Below, one piece after another: positions 1-13,427 of a stretch of DNA of 64,000 nt; within the stretch, counting starts at the first letter, position 1; the number at the start of each line of letters is the position of its first letter. This stretch comes from Anas platyrhynchos (taxonomy: Eukaryota; Chordata; Aves; Anseriformes; Anatidae). The notes under the pieces are model-generated. The model was not told the DNA's origin. It made no database searches and saw only the letters and a program-made list of their open reading frames with translations. The position numbers were made by a program, and so were the translations under genes. Where the stretch lies: NCBI RefSeq assembly GCF_047663525.1, contig NC_092590.1, positions 5,662,001 to 5,726,000 on the forward strand. Reading direction: 5' to 3'.

Positions 1-1223
1 CAAGCAGCACAAAAGATGCACTCATTATTCAACACCTCATTGCACAACCTAGCAAAAAGGCAGCACCCTTTTCCCCTTTTCCCACCCGTGTAACCTCTCC
101 GTATGTTTTGTGTTTTTTTTTTTCAACATACGTATTTCACAACATTGGTGCTTGGGAGGTAGAGGTGAACTTCCACTTAGCAGGGACTTTTCTGGGAGGC
201 CGCTGTTTCTCCAGGTTTCTTACAGAGACCACAGTGAAGCCAAGTATGAAGAAGAAAACACAAATAAAGGCAACAAGGAGAGGGAGAGGGCAGCAATGCT
301 CCAGTATTTGTAGTCATGTCTGTGTTCAGCTAAACTGAATAGGGCTGAATTGGACCCCAGACTCTACTTGGCACTGGAGCAAAGTTTTGGACTACACCCG
401 TGAGAATTACTACAGAGAAGAAGGAAAGTACTTCTGTATTATTTTGTGGAGGTTTTCCATTTAACTGGAAACACACACAAATTAAATAAGCAGTACACCA
501 GTTCACTTTGCGTGACTGGTATCCCTAACCAGAGATAATGATCTCTCTAGCACAACACGTAACATACCTGCTTGTGGCCCTGCGTTGGGTACGGACTGGA
601 CAAAATGTTCTTGCAGATCCAAGCAATTTTGTTGAAGCAATCCCAGCGTGAAAATGGATGGTACTGCAAACCACACAGATATGAAAAGCTTAAAAGACCT
701 GTATATTCACATACATATCTTCACTGGAAACTGAAGATGGACCTACAACTTTGTCTTCATTTAATCAGAATCACGGTGATCCATGTAACTTTGTCTAGCA
801 TATTGCTTAAATTGATAGTTTACGGTCAGAGGGTTAAAAGCTTAGGAAATGACATTGCTTACATAAAAAACTACCCTCCTGAAGCCCGTCAGCCTGAACA
901 ATGATATTTTCCTTTTAACTTGACCTGACCAGCAGGGTAGCCTCCGGTTGCACTCACACACTGTCCACACTTACAGCTCCGTTATTCCCCACTCCCATAC
1001 AGCAAATTCTCTGATGTTCCCAACAATCAGAAGAAAAGGGGCGTCTCCTCCCAGCAGCTCTGGGTTTCTGGCAGAGCCCAAACCCTCCAACTCCTCTCCA
1101 TCTAGGCACATGCAGCACTGCAGTCTCAGCACCCAGACCGTGCTCACCATGCACCTGGTCCCCATGGGCTACTGCATGGCACAGGGCATCTGCCTCCTCC
1201 AGGGTCACCCTTGACTAGGTGGC

Positions 1224-1273
1224 TGCTAACAACACTGGGGAAAAAACAGAGCAGTGCAGGGGTGTTGTTAGCA
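1224..1273. repeat. 12-bp perfect inverted repeat
   Basis: TGCTAACAACAC (1224-1235) and GTGTTGTTAGCA (1262-1273) are separated by 26 nt. A stem of this size can arise by chance in 64 kb. Confidence 0.7.
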
Positions 1274-4200
1274 CACTGGAAAATAACATAACAAAATGAG
1301 TGAGATGATAATTCCCAGAAACGGTGCATCATGCAAGGTATTGCATAGAAAGATCACGTTTTAATAAGGATGGGACAGAAAGCTGATATGTTGTAGGCAC
1401 ATGCAAAAACAAAGATGTTGCACAGAATGGTGCAGGTCTAAAACTCAGTAAATAGCTCAAGAATGGCAGTCAGGAACACCCTTGGCAATATTTAGATCAC
1501 AGCTAAAAGCAAAAGTGAGTGATGTAGCTGAGAGAGGGGGATCCATGAGGACCCCCTGCACAGAACATAAAAGCACCCAAGATCAACTGCTATATGGTGG
1601 AAATAGCCCCTTCTGACTTGGAGTGGAATGTGAAAAATTCTTCATGCTGCTGAAGATTGCATCCTGAGATAGCTTGGCCAGAGAAGGGTCACAGCGTGTG
1701 CTTTTTTGGGAAGATAGCTATGTGAAGAAGGGCTGGAAGGACATCACAGAAGCATGAGGCAGACAGTAGAAGGCACTCACTGCCATGGTGGGACAGCCCT
1801 AAAACTGAACTACCGTTAGCCTTCACAGACCTCACACCATAAAATGGGAGAGGGGGAGGAAAGAAAGGAAAGAAAGGAGAAGGAAAAGGTCACATGCTTG
1901 CTCTTCCCCCTGAGAGTTATCTCTGTTCTCTTACAGCAACAGCAGCATTGCACTTATACCAAGGTGTGCCTACAGCTGGACGTATGTTGGCTTATATTAC
2001 ACAACTGAAAATGTCAAAATTACCCACCAGCTTAGCCCTTTCCTCCCACACCCAGCAGAGCAGGACTGCCCAGAAGCTGTCCTTGTGAAAAGACCTGGTG
2101 AAGAAGTTTGGGTACATGCCCAAAGGAGACAGGTTTCTCTCCAAAAGGTACAGCAGTAATTTTGTCTTTCACCCCTGCGGGGACATGCCTGCTAGGGAGC
2201 ATCAGCTGCCCCCCCAACACCATTCCTCTGCCCCAGCTATGAAGCCCCTTCAAAATACTTTCCAGGACAGCAGGTTTTATAGGCTGTGTTCACCCAAGTA
2301 AATCTCCTGATGGGCAAAAAAGATGGTGAACTATAGCCAGGATCCAGGTGGATCATGCTTTCTCCTCGATTAACACTCTTGGGTCCATCTCCTACATGAG
2401 CTCCCTGGTCTCCAGGCTGATGAAGGTGCAGGATTTCTACAGAGGTGCTGCTGGCCAAGACCAGTGCTCTGCAATTAGAGTGTTTCCCTGCAGCTGGTTT
2501 CCAGCAGCTACAGCTGATGTTACCAACACAGGAACAGCCCTGGGTTGTCTGCTCTTCCTCTTTTGCTCATTAAAAAAAAAAAAATAAAATAAAGGAAAAA
2601 AAAAAAAAAAAAGCAAGAAGCCATGGGGCCATGGGGAAGGTTGATCAACATTTTGAGAAAAACAAGTGCTCACTTGACCTGCTCACTCACAAGACACTGA
2701 CATCTGGCCACCCTGACCTGTCTGGGCACTATGATGAAAGGAAAGCAGCACCAGTCATAGCTAAGCAGCTGCTCCTTGCCCTGAAGTTGCCCAGAGGTCA
2801 CCAGTGGGCTGGCTGGCAGCTCTGCCAGAATATGCCCACAAGAGGAGACAACATTGCCCTGACTCCTTTGCTGTGATCTGAGAAGATACCCGCTGGAGAC
2901 CAGCAGCTGTTGGTGGGACCTGCCTGTGGCCCTTCCCCACCCAAAACAACCTGGCAGACAGCAGAGGAAGAAGAGACTTGGCCTCTCCCATGGACCTGCT
3001 CCCAGACCATCCCAGGGCTACCCGTCAGCACCCGCCATCACCCATAGCAAGAAACGTAACTCTTCTGGCATCAGTCCCCGTCCATCACAGATGAACTGCT
3101 CCATATCAACCGCAATAAAATGCAGAATAGCTGCCTCCATCCCACCACCCAAGGAATAAAAAGATGGATCCCAACCCCAACTTTCCCTTCTTTAGGACCT
3201 TTTCCTTTGCAAGCGAAATCTCAAGAGACTCTGCAAAACCATTATTTTATCTCTTTTTTTTTTTTTTTTGATCACGTTACTAATAGTTAAGCATCCTTCC
3301 CAGCACTTGGCAAGCCTGGCAGACCCCCATCTTTAGCACCTTCCCCCTTGCCTCCCCAGCTGTTGCAAGTGAATGGTTACAACAAGCCTCAGCTGAAGGG
3401 CCGGGAGAAACTCGTCTTCTCAAACCAGCTGCGCATGGTGCTTTGCCTCTCCTGTGAAACTCCTGTCTGGCCTGTCTCGGTGTCTCCAGGTACATAAACT
3501 GTTTAACAGAGACTCTCCAAATGTTCTCAGGACCCTGAAAGCCAAGAATGTGAGGACTGCGTAATTATGAATGAAGCTGGTGGCAAAGAAGTTGGTCACA
3601 GGACTGGGAATAAACCGCAGAAATACAGGGAGCAGGTATCCATATGCCTAAGGAAGCTAGATATAAGGCAGGAGGGGCAACATTTTTGACTCCTGAAACC
3701 TTTTAATTCTTTTGCTGGAATTGTTCCTAGAACTTCTCCAGGTAAAGGCAAGCCTCACCTCTTTAAAAGATCCTGACTGATCATTGAGGACAACTTGTTT
3801 ATTACTTAAAGAAAGAGTTGTCTTACAATATTACTTCAGCCTTCTTAACTAAAAGCTTTTCTTATTCATGAACTTAAAAACATCTTACAGCAATCCCATG
3901 AGTGATCCCATGGCAAGGCTAAAATGATTTCTGTAAGAAAATAATGCAGTTAGTGGGTATTAAGGGAAGAGCACCTCGAGCCAACAACAGGAAACAGAGA
4001 AAAAAAAAAAAAAAAGTAAGCTGACGAGTCTTTCAGGAACCTAAGTGCCATGCACAGGTGTGGATTCATTTGCCTTTTTGGCAAAAGCATCATCATATGG
4101 TCCTTCATTACATGCCATACCTTACACATTGCATTCTTCACTGCTCCATCTGTTATACTAATTCAAATTTTGTAAGACTGCTTTGAAAAAGGAAACAAAC

Positions 4201-5470
4201 AGGGAAATGACCTAGGTTTTGTTTCTGCAGGGTTATTTTTAACCTGAATCTTTCCACCGGTTTTGCTTATGGTGCAGCTCCACCAAAATTAAATAAATAA
4301 ATAAAAGAGAGACAGCATGCTGTAGTTCATGGCTGGTGGCAAGGATTCCTTAAAAAAAGAACATAAAAAGCTCTTGCACCTAAGTGATGTGCTCCAGGAA
4401 ACAAAAAATTGCTGCCTTTGCTGTTGCCTGTGATCAATCACATTACAAATTCTGTATGATTTTGTATTTAAAAGAAAAATCAATACATTAGCTGTCTTTT
4501 TTTCCAGTAAAGTAATGCAAGAATTTTAATGCATGTCTTCTCCGACAATAGACAGACTTGTTATCTTCAGTGTCACCAAAAGACCCAACATCATGCCTTC
4601 TGTATCATCAGACAGAAGCTACAGAGCTAAAAGCAGCAGAAAGTAAGGGCAAAATAAACTTTTCTTCCACCAGGACACTTACAGGCTAGGCTCATGGCAT
4701 TGAAAGGCATTATCTGCAGTGAAACCAAACAACCAAACTTACAGTCTTAGATCTGAGCCTGAAAACCTTCCCCCGAGCAACAGCCCCCCTTGACTGGAAA
4801 GCCAACCAAGCCCAGAAAAGATGCAAACAGTATGTAGGACCTACGTAAGCTTTCTGTACGCGCAGAGTTAGGATGGGGCTTCTGGCATAGTTACTTCACC
4901 ACCAGGAGCGTTACCCAGGAAAACAGTGCCAGGAGGACTGCGAAATGCCAAGAGGCCTTGGTAAAGTGGTAGATCAATGCTTAATATACACGAAAATTAT
5001 ACACACAAAAAAATCTAGTTAGAAAAATTGTTGCAGCATGAAGGGAAGATACAGAAGCATGTAGAAAGACAGGCATAAAGGCAACATCGAGACTAGAAAA
5101 ACAGGGCATGTCAGAGAAGAACCTCATAAATACAGGCAAATACTTTAATTCCTTGTAGAGCTCCATGTTTTCTATGCATTTGTTTTCTTTATAAAGAGTT
5201 TTCTCGGTGGGCATCTACTGGAGTTCAAAATCTTCTTGCTTTAAATCTCACAGGAGTCAAAGAAGAGAATTTATTCAAAGCCCGTATCTGAGATTATCAC
5301 ATATCTGATATTTAGCTTCAAGAAGTAAACAAGTTGTTTGTGTTTTGAATGAGGAAAACATTTTCTTCCTATGAAGCTCTCAGGGGAATTCAGTAAATCT
5401 TTGCACAATGAATTTTGAAAATGTCCATAGAAGTTTTAGTGGTCCTATGAGAAATACAGATAACAGAGGG

Positions 5471-5500
5471 AAACAAACAAACAAACAAACAAAAAAAAAC
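5471..5500 (+). repeat. (AAAC)n microsatellite
   Basis: Five AAAC units, then a run of A. A similar shorter run lies at 8301-8320. Confidence 0.9.
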
Positions 5501-7337
5501 ACTCTATAAAAGTATCTGAGTATCTAAAGCGGAGATCTATCACCTCTTTCCTCACTTTATGATGGCTTAATATTTAGCCCAAACTTGCCAAACCAAGTCA
5601 GACTAATGATCTTTAAAGCCTGATGCACCACCACTGCAGATCCAGCCTGTAACTGAGACTTCAAAGACCAAAGCTAGCGATTTGTCTTCTAAGTAAGCGA
5701 TATCTGAGCCACCAGGGAAAAGGACGAAGCTTTGTAAGAAAAAAGGGGAAAGTTGCTTCCCAATTTTACCTAGCTATTGCTTATGTCTTGAACAGAGAGG
5801 GACATCTGCCACCTTTTAACCTAAGCAAGAATCTGTGTTATTACCGGACAAGTTGCCTACAACATTGATGGCTCTTGCTAAAGCTGTGTTAAAAGGCAAC
5901 ACGGCAGTAGCTCAAATTAATTGCATATTATGCAATGCAGCATTTTAATTTCTTGAATCATTTTTAAATGTGCGGCTCTTAAATTTTACTCAGTTCTTTG
6001 CCATTGGGAAAGGTACACAGGTGAGTTCAATTTTGCCTTCCTGTACCATTATTTTAATACCTCAGGTTTATAACATCACAGTTTTGTTGAGGCAGGGGTT
6101 ACTGCAGCTTCATGCTGGTGCAATACAGATCAGGTACTAAGCTTTTTTTCTACCTTTTATTTTTCCTCAGGCTGAATGATTTCCATTCCTCTCATTATTT
6201 GTTCACTCCCTGAACTGTCTTTTGTCCATTTTATCTGTTTAAGGTGGCCTAAAACCAAGGGCTCAGAGAAACTTATCATCGGTTTACTTGTGTTTGTTTA
6301 CCCCTGAGCACAGGGCTGATACATACATTAAGATGTATGAGTGCTGAAGCTTGTTTTACTCGCTGCTTGTGGCTTATTTCGAACTAGCCCCTGGTTCAAA
6401 GCTTCCTTTCTCATACTTCACCTTTGTGCCCAAGTTACTAAGCTGAATCAGCAGTTCCTATATGACCTTTGCCATGTCTAGTTTTGAACAATTGATGCAA
6501 TTGTGCGTTTTCTTGTAACGCCAGTACAGATAAAGACATAAAACACTGCCTATATCTCTCCCAGGTTAATTATTACACTACGCAGCCCAATCAGAGCAAC
6601 ACCGCGCAAGAAAAAGTGAGATAAGGAATCCTCCCTGATTTCTAAAGAACCGACACTTCATACCCACCCCTGCTTTCCTAATCTCAGCTTCACCCCTCTG
6701 CTTTCCATGGTGAAACATTTCTCAAAAAGGAGGAAAATAGCTGTACATATCTATTTCGCTACATTATCTCACAGTCTGCCCAAGTAATTTCCCAGATTTA
6801 TAAGAGGTGGTAAGATTATTATTATTTTTTAGAACAGAGAATAGAAACATAGATATTAAGATTTTGAGCATTAGCTTGTCCTAGATGATGCTTAAACTTG
6901 CAGGAACATAGTAAAATATTTATTTCCATGGAACCCAGACAATGAATTATCTAAACTTTTGATAAAATCTGGTTTTGTCACGCAGTATGCAATTACCTGT
7001 CACAAGCAAAACGAGACAAATTGTTTTCACTGCCTCCGAGAAGAAGCACACCAGAGTAGCTCCCTCTCCATCCCGGTGTCATTGCTGTTGGCAGGGAGGG
7101 CTCACCCGAGGCCGAGGAGCGCAGCCCTTCCACAGCTGCCAGGAGAGCAGCAGGACACCGAGTAGCTCAGAGCTTCCCAGCTCCAGCCCCACATCGCCTC
7201 CCCCCGCTGAGGGCTGCAGTCCAGCTCCTCCCTGTGAGGAACATCAGTCCTCTGGGAGGTGGGGATGCAGGGTCAGGCCCCGCAGGGCTGTGTCGGACAC
7301 GGCCTGGGAGGAATGACTTTGCCACTTGGGCTCTCCA

Positions 7338-7415
7338 CATCGATTTGCCCTCAAATCGATGGATTTGAGGACTTCCACAAGTCCTCAAAGGACTTCCACA
7401 GGACTTCCACAAGTC
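7338..7415. repeat. Cluster of perfect short hairpins with 11-bp direct repeats
   Basis: CATCGATTTG/CAAATCGATG (7338-7347, 7352-7361; loop CCCT) is followed at once by TTTGAGGACTT/AAGTCCTCAAA (7364-7374, 7379-7389; loop CCAC) and GACTT/AAGTC (7402-7406, 7411-7415; loop CCAC). GGACTTCCACA occurs at 7369, 7390 and 7401. The pattern suggests repeated local template switching. Confidence 0.85.
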
Positions 7416-10400
7416 AGCTGTGTCAGTGCTGGTATCACCCCTTCCGAACCAGGCTGCACTTTCAGGCCGCCACCATTTTAAGCCCAAGGAGCCTGCTTCC
7501 CCCTCCAGCCCACCCCCAAATCACCGGACCCGAGGCTGTGAACCTGCTCAGCAAATTACCAACAGCCCTTGGGAAAAACGCACCTCAAAAAAAGAACTGA
7601 GTCTGATCATAATGAGAATATGTATTCATATCTTCAACTGACAGAAGCCCTTGAACTTCCAGGCAAGGTTAAAAACGAGCAACAACAAATCTTCTGGATT
7701 TGTTAAGTAGAGGCCTTCTCCTTTCCTCCAGCTCTGTCTCTGCTTGCTAGAGGATGGATTTACGGCTTGGAGTTGTACTAAACTGAGCACTCTGAAATAG
7801 ACAACCATATCGAACAGGGATTTTCAGTGCAGGATTGCAAAACACAGCAAAATATACAACTAAGGTATGTGTGGTGTTCCTCTAGCTATGAAGACAGGAG
7901 CAAAGGAAAGCACTCCTGTGTCAGAGGATCTTTTCTCCCCATTTGCAACAAGTTGAACCGGAGAGTGAAATCGGGCTGGAATAAAAATGTCTGTGTGGAG
8001 ATTTTTTTTTTTAAACCATCTTAATTCTTACTGAATTTTGATTACATTTTCTGTCTCAGGCATGAAATAAAAAGGAAGAAGAAAGGTGGCAGGAATTCTG
8101 CATCTCCAGAAAACTGGCAGTACTGCAACTACTGTGTAGTTGGGACATTCCCTTTGGAAGGGTTTGCTTCTCTAGTAGGTACCTTGACATCTAAAATTGT
8201 TCCAGTAACATTCCAGTAAAACTATAAAGAGCGACACAATCAAGCCAGATGCCCTACAGTTCAAACTAAGTTCTAACTAAAAAAAAAAAAAATCAAACTA
8301 AAACAAACAAACAAACAAAAAACCAACACTGCTATAGACCAACATCCAAAATTATTTCTTTTTCCCTATCAAGCAGTGTTATCAAGGAAAGGTCTCCAAA
8401 TCTGCTCTAGAGCCATGCCCCATAGAAGGCGAAGTTTTGAAAGAACTTTTTTTTATCTGTTTCTGGCATATGGTGAGATAGAAAACAAGATGGAGACCCT
8501 GGAAACAAGGTCTGCCCTTTGGACTGCTGAATGTTGGCCGTATCTCCTGTGAAAATAAGAGAGACCCGAGGCAAGAGCAAAAGGCTAGGAACCAAATTTG
8601 AGGTACCTCGCAAAAATGAAGGTGGAAGTTAATTCACAGACTTAATAGGTGGCAGGACAGAATCAGATAAATCATACAGGGAGATGAAGACACCACATGA
8701 ATGCTCGTTATAATGAGTTAACAATGACATCAATCTGTTACAGAAAAGAGGGCTCTCAGCACCTGGGCATCAGTGTGAAAATCATCAAATTTAAAGATAC
8801 CAGTGCACAGGACAACTGACTGCCGAAAATGTGCCAGCTCATTTGCAAAAAGTAACAACGCTAACCTTAACTCTTACCTGCTTCTAGTTCTTGCGCCTGA
8901 ACATACAATCATGTCATTAGCAACATATAATCATACTGACATTTAATATAAAAGATTTTTTAAGAGAGCACTTTTAAACTCATTGAAAGTCGCTGTCTGT
9001 GGTTCAAGCAGCAATTTGACAAACTTTATCCTTCAATCCAAATTTCCCCAAATCATGCTGAAATGTATGGCGCTGTTCTTCTAACGAGCAATTCCTGAAT
9101 TGCCTCACGATGGTATTGCAAGAAAGCTCAGAAGGGAGGTTTTGGTATTCCTCACCTCTCAGTTTTTTAGGTTTTATTTGGTATCTAGATAATATAAGCC
9201 AAAAGCATCCTCTTTGCCATAAGGAGCACACGAAGATAAGAGTAACTCCCAGCAAATACATTCCTAGTTTTCCTTAACCACTGTTCAAACTTCCAGCCCT
9301 CAATGAATGTGAAATACCATCTTTTCTAAAAATGTTTGTTTCATTACACAGTAACTAAAATCTGTTGAGGGATTTTTTGAAACAGCAAAGATCCCACGGC
9401 TTGCTGCAGCTGAGCAAACCAAGCTACCAGGACAACTATGAGAAGTTCCCATGACAGTGTTCCCACATCGCCCAATTGAGGAATTTAAAAAATATTGTTG
9501 CCAGCAGCTGGCTTCAAGGACAAGGTCTGCGTGACTGCTAATCACAAGGGGGTTGTTTTCTTGCAGGTGGGGTTGTTTTCTTGTAGTTGTTTGTCTGAGT
9601 GCTTTTGACCAGTAATCTTGTGTGAAACACTGTCTGCCCCTGTTAAGTTCACTATAAAAGTTAGGCTATTCGGGCAATAAAATGGAGCAGGATCTGACCA
9701 TACTAGTGTCTGTCATGTTTTCGGCCGTTCTTCCTGCGACAAAAATCATCCAGACAAAGATGCATGCCAGAAACCTATTTTTGTTACTTTACAATGATGT
9801 GAGTCAAATTCAGCAGCTTTGTTTAAAACAGGCAAAAAAAACAAAAAAACAAAAAAAAAAAAAAACACCACCAACAACAAAAAAACCTAGAGGGATCAGT
9901 TTCACGTAATGAAATGTGTAGTTTTCATTAGGATAAACTAACCCTCAGCTCATCTCTGGTATTTGCCACAGTGACCAAGGACTGAAGATTGTTTTTTGGT
10001 TGTCTATATAAAGACTGTTTTCTCTGTTTAGTGCATAACAAACAACATTGATCAAAGAGGCAAGTAAACCCTCACATTTAGTGTCATGATTTGCTATGCA
10101 GCCTGGAGCCACATATGTATTTTCACCGTGCCTTTGTGCCTTTTTAACATTCCCTAAACACTGACTTATTTAGATTCTGGCTGAGAGCTGATACCAATCT
10201 CTCCTGGATTTTTTAGTCCTGAAAAACAAAAACATTCGCTTATTATGGCAAAGAGGGTTTTTTTGTTTGTTTGTTTTTCCCCCCATTTGCCCACAATACA
10301 GATTTGGAATATATACCAAAAATACAGGTGTGTTTGTGGCTGTTTTTTGATCGGGGCAGTAGATATGTGTAGCACGTACAGCTTTCATCAGGTGCCTACA

Positions 10401-11307
10401 TGCTGGCATTGACAATATCGAACTCCTCTTCACACAGGAATGTGCTGGAATACGATTTCTATATTTCGTGAGTAAAATAATTATCCCAATGAAAGGAAGG
10501 AGTTAGGGTCTTCCTGATTATAGCCAAGTCTCTCCTACCGCTGCTGCTGGAGTAAATAATATATTATTTGAGTATTTTACAGCTCTGTAATGAAATAATT
10601 CACAGAGAACAAACATGACATTTCTCTGAGGAAGATCCCTCCTACCCCCTTCTTCCCCTCAGACAATCTTCATCTCCATCCTTCCATCCTATTTGTGAAT
10701 TATAAAAAATTGAGCAGTGTTTTTCAAGAAGCAAGTGCAATAGGGCCGTAGCTCTCACCTTTGTTCTGTGACACGCATATACCTTACCTACACTGAGCAG
10801 TGATTAAAGAGCAGTGATGGGACTCCAGAGACTCTTGTCCCATATTTCCATAAAAATCTTCTCCTGAAAGGTGCTGCCTTCGTTATTAGAAATAAGAGAA
10901 CATTTCCACTCCAGGGAATCCCAAAATATTTGGAAGCGCTACTACCACCCCATTTTTCTTTTTTTTTTTTTGATTGCAAGTATGCAGATCTTGTATCCCA
11001 ATGCACAGGGTATTTCTTGTACAGAACTGGATTTGCTGTGTCCATCAGCTTTGTCTTTGACCCCTCCCCTTTCCTTCCCCTTCCCCCACCAAAAAAAAAT
11101 GTCAAACAAGTAACGTGATCTCACTGAAGGAAAAATTACAGTAACATTATGTTGAAATTTGCCCTGTGAACAAATGAACAATCATAACTCTTGTATTTAC
11201 TGGCCACTAGCCATCTCTAGCATTGTGCAGCAAGATGAGTCATTTATCAAGACATCAAAAACACCTGAAATTTACTGAACATGTTCATGTCTTCCAAAAG
11301 CCACCAG

Positions 11308-11440
11308 AGAAAATTAAGCATAGCTTAATTTTCTAATAATTTCTAATAATTATTATTATAATAATTATTAATTTCTAATAATTTCTTAATTTTCTAATAT
11401 TTGATAATAATCAATTTTTCTAATATTTGATAATAATCAA
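11308..11440. repeat. AT-rich fold-back and tandem repeat cluster
   Basis: AGAAAATTAAGC (11308-11319) and GCTTAATTTTCT (11323-11334) form a perfect 12-bp hairpin with loop ATA. Then come TTCTAATAATT repeats, a near-palindromic TAATAATTATTATTATAATA tract, and two copies of a 24-bp unit (11391-11414 and 11417-11440, TTTCTAATATTTGATAATAA...). Confidence 0.85.
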
Positions 11441-12809
11441 ACACCTCTCTTCTGTTCCTTACCAATGCAGCTGGGCACACGTGAGTGGGTTTATTTATAT
11501 ATGAAATTTAATACAGGTACCCGCACAAATTAACAGGAATAATTTAGCACCCTGGAAATAACAGGGTTATAATTTTGCTTAAATGTGTGTACGTACATGT
11601 ATGCACATAGAATAAAACCAGAAAGCAATCAGCTGCATGAAAAGTAGTATCTTTCAATAACATCAAAAAGATTAACACAGAATAGTATTAAAAACTTGGT
11701 CTTGCAAGTGCTCTGGAGAGTAAGAAATAAATGGTGGCACATTTATTGATTTTCCTTAAACTCTGAATACATAACCATCTCTAGAACCTATTTCTGTAGG
11801 TGATAATTAAACTGTCCTGCTTTTATGGCTGCTTTATTCTTTAATAGTTGAGCTATCCAAAGGAAATAAGAAAGAATATCAAAGCCTATGGTGAGTGCCC
11901 AAGTCTCAAGCACCTCTGAAGACCTTTATGGAAGTGCCCCGCATCTGCTACACCAGTTGTTGTGGCTACTTCTTGGCTGCTGATTTTCTACATCGAGTAT
12001 TTTTTTTATTGCTTGTTCCAATTACCTTACCCCACAGATACGAAGCACGTATTTGGGAGAGCAGTTAAACCCACTGACAAAGCTGCATGAGGACTATACA
12101 TCACACAGCTCCGCTGTGCTGTTGCCACACCTGCCCCAGGAACAGCTCAGAAGCAACTCATTTTGCACCAGTTTTACTCTCCTGTCAGACACGTCTTGTG
12201 GCAGTGTTCCTCCCAAACCATTGCCATTAACCATTTATTTCTTCTAATACATATTCTTGTATTACTGCAGGGGTGAAGTGAAAAATAGCTACAGCATCAG
12301 ATCATACTCTGACTTACGAGAAAGGAAATTTGAACAAAACAGGTGTTTTTATAGTTCAGGTTGATCGGACTAATAAAATTGATAAGACTAATATTGTGCT
12401 AATTTCCTCTTCATGCAACTGAACTGAAATTGTTTCTGAATAGTCTCTATAAACACATCTCATCTATCACTGTTTTTGGTAATGCTTTCTAAGAAAAAAA
12501 TGTAACATGTACAGAAAAATAACAAACATTCACAAACTAAAACATTTAAACTGGCCTAAAAAAGTCTGATTAAGCATTCAGTCTTTCAAGTGATTCAACA
12601 ATCCTGTAGGAAATAGATCTGTGTTCACAAAATATAATGTTTTGTTTCAAAGACACGTCATGCATCGCTGCATATACTGAAAACATGAAATTTGTGCATC
12701 TTAATAGCCACTCACATACACACACACACACGGGGTACTTCAAAATAAACAGCACTCATTTGAATAAAAAATACACTTCCAACAACAGATTTTCTCTATT
12801 AAATCCATG

Positions 12810-12815
12810 TTTATT
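12810..12815 (-). terminator. UGT8: Candidate UGT8 polyadenylation signal AATAAA
   Basis: On the minus strand the context is AAGCAATAAACATGG, followed 20-40 nt later by TCTGTTGTTGGAAGTG, a GT-rich element of the kind that follows cleavage sites. It lies about 1.9 kb after the stop codon. It was chosen over other hexamers because of the downstream GT-rich element; this is a judgement by eye. Confidence 0.3.
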
Positions 12816-13390
12816 GCTTAAGTTTTATCACAGTGGAGATTAAATTACGCTTAATCATCCGGTCAGTGCTTTTGTACCTTCTTCAATACCAAAAAAACAT
12901 TTAAACCAAGTCATTCATACACTCGAAGTCTTATTACCATCCCACCGTTCATCGCCTCTGTGTGCTCCTTTAGTTGCCACAAACTGTAAGATTGTAAAAA
13001 GGTATAGCTAATAGACCTATTTGTAACACCATTTTCTTCAAGTATTCAGAAAGCAGTACACGTAGCCGTACTGCATATTAGAAACATATCCGTACGGTTA
13101 TTTATTGCTATAGGACAGAGGCTCCTGATGGAATGGTAGTGAAATATTGCATCACCGTGTATGAAGATGATCTCAGCGCTCTGTTAGCATCACAACTTTT
13201 CCCATGTTAGTGAACAACACTAAGTAAAATGGGTTTCCTTCCTTCCTCTTCCAGGCATGGGATTTCAAACTACAAATAAATAAAGCATACACTCACAACG
13301 TGTGTAGTGCAAATTCCAAGTAAACAGAATGACATGGAAATAAACGCATAGTTGCCAGCTCTGGTTCGGCAGGGCCGCGATCATTTATTA

Positions 13391-13427
13391 TTTTTTTTTT
13401 TATCTTTTTTTTTTTTTTTTTTTTTTT
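13391..13427 (+). repeat. Long T-tract (A-tract on the UGT8 strand)
   Basis: Two T runs (13391-13401 and 13405-13427) separated by ATC. On the minus strand this is an A-tract directly 3' of the GC-rich patch at 13430-13690. Confidence 0.9.

Larger units (their letters stand above)
1..12789. other. Intergenic DNA downstream of UGT8
   Basis: No exon, RNA gene or conserved protein could be recognised on either strand. Contents are A- and T-tracts (for example 2570-2612, 3246-3269, 9834-9865), (AAAC)n runs, a mild GC-richer zone at 7.05-7.55 kb with a cluster of perfect hairpins, and an AT-rich fold-back cluster at 11.31-11.44 kb. The open frames here are short, overlap on both strands and have no family resemblance. 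Distal regulatory elements could be present but leave no mark I can read. Confidence 0.7.
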
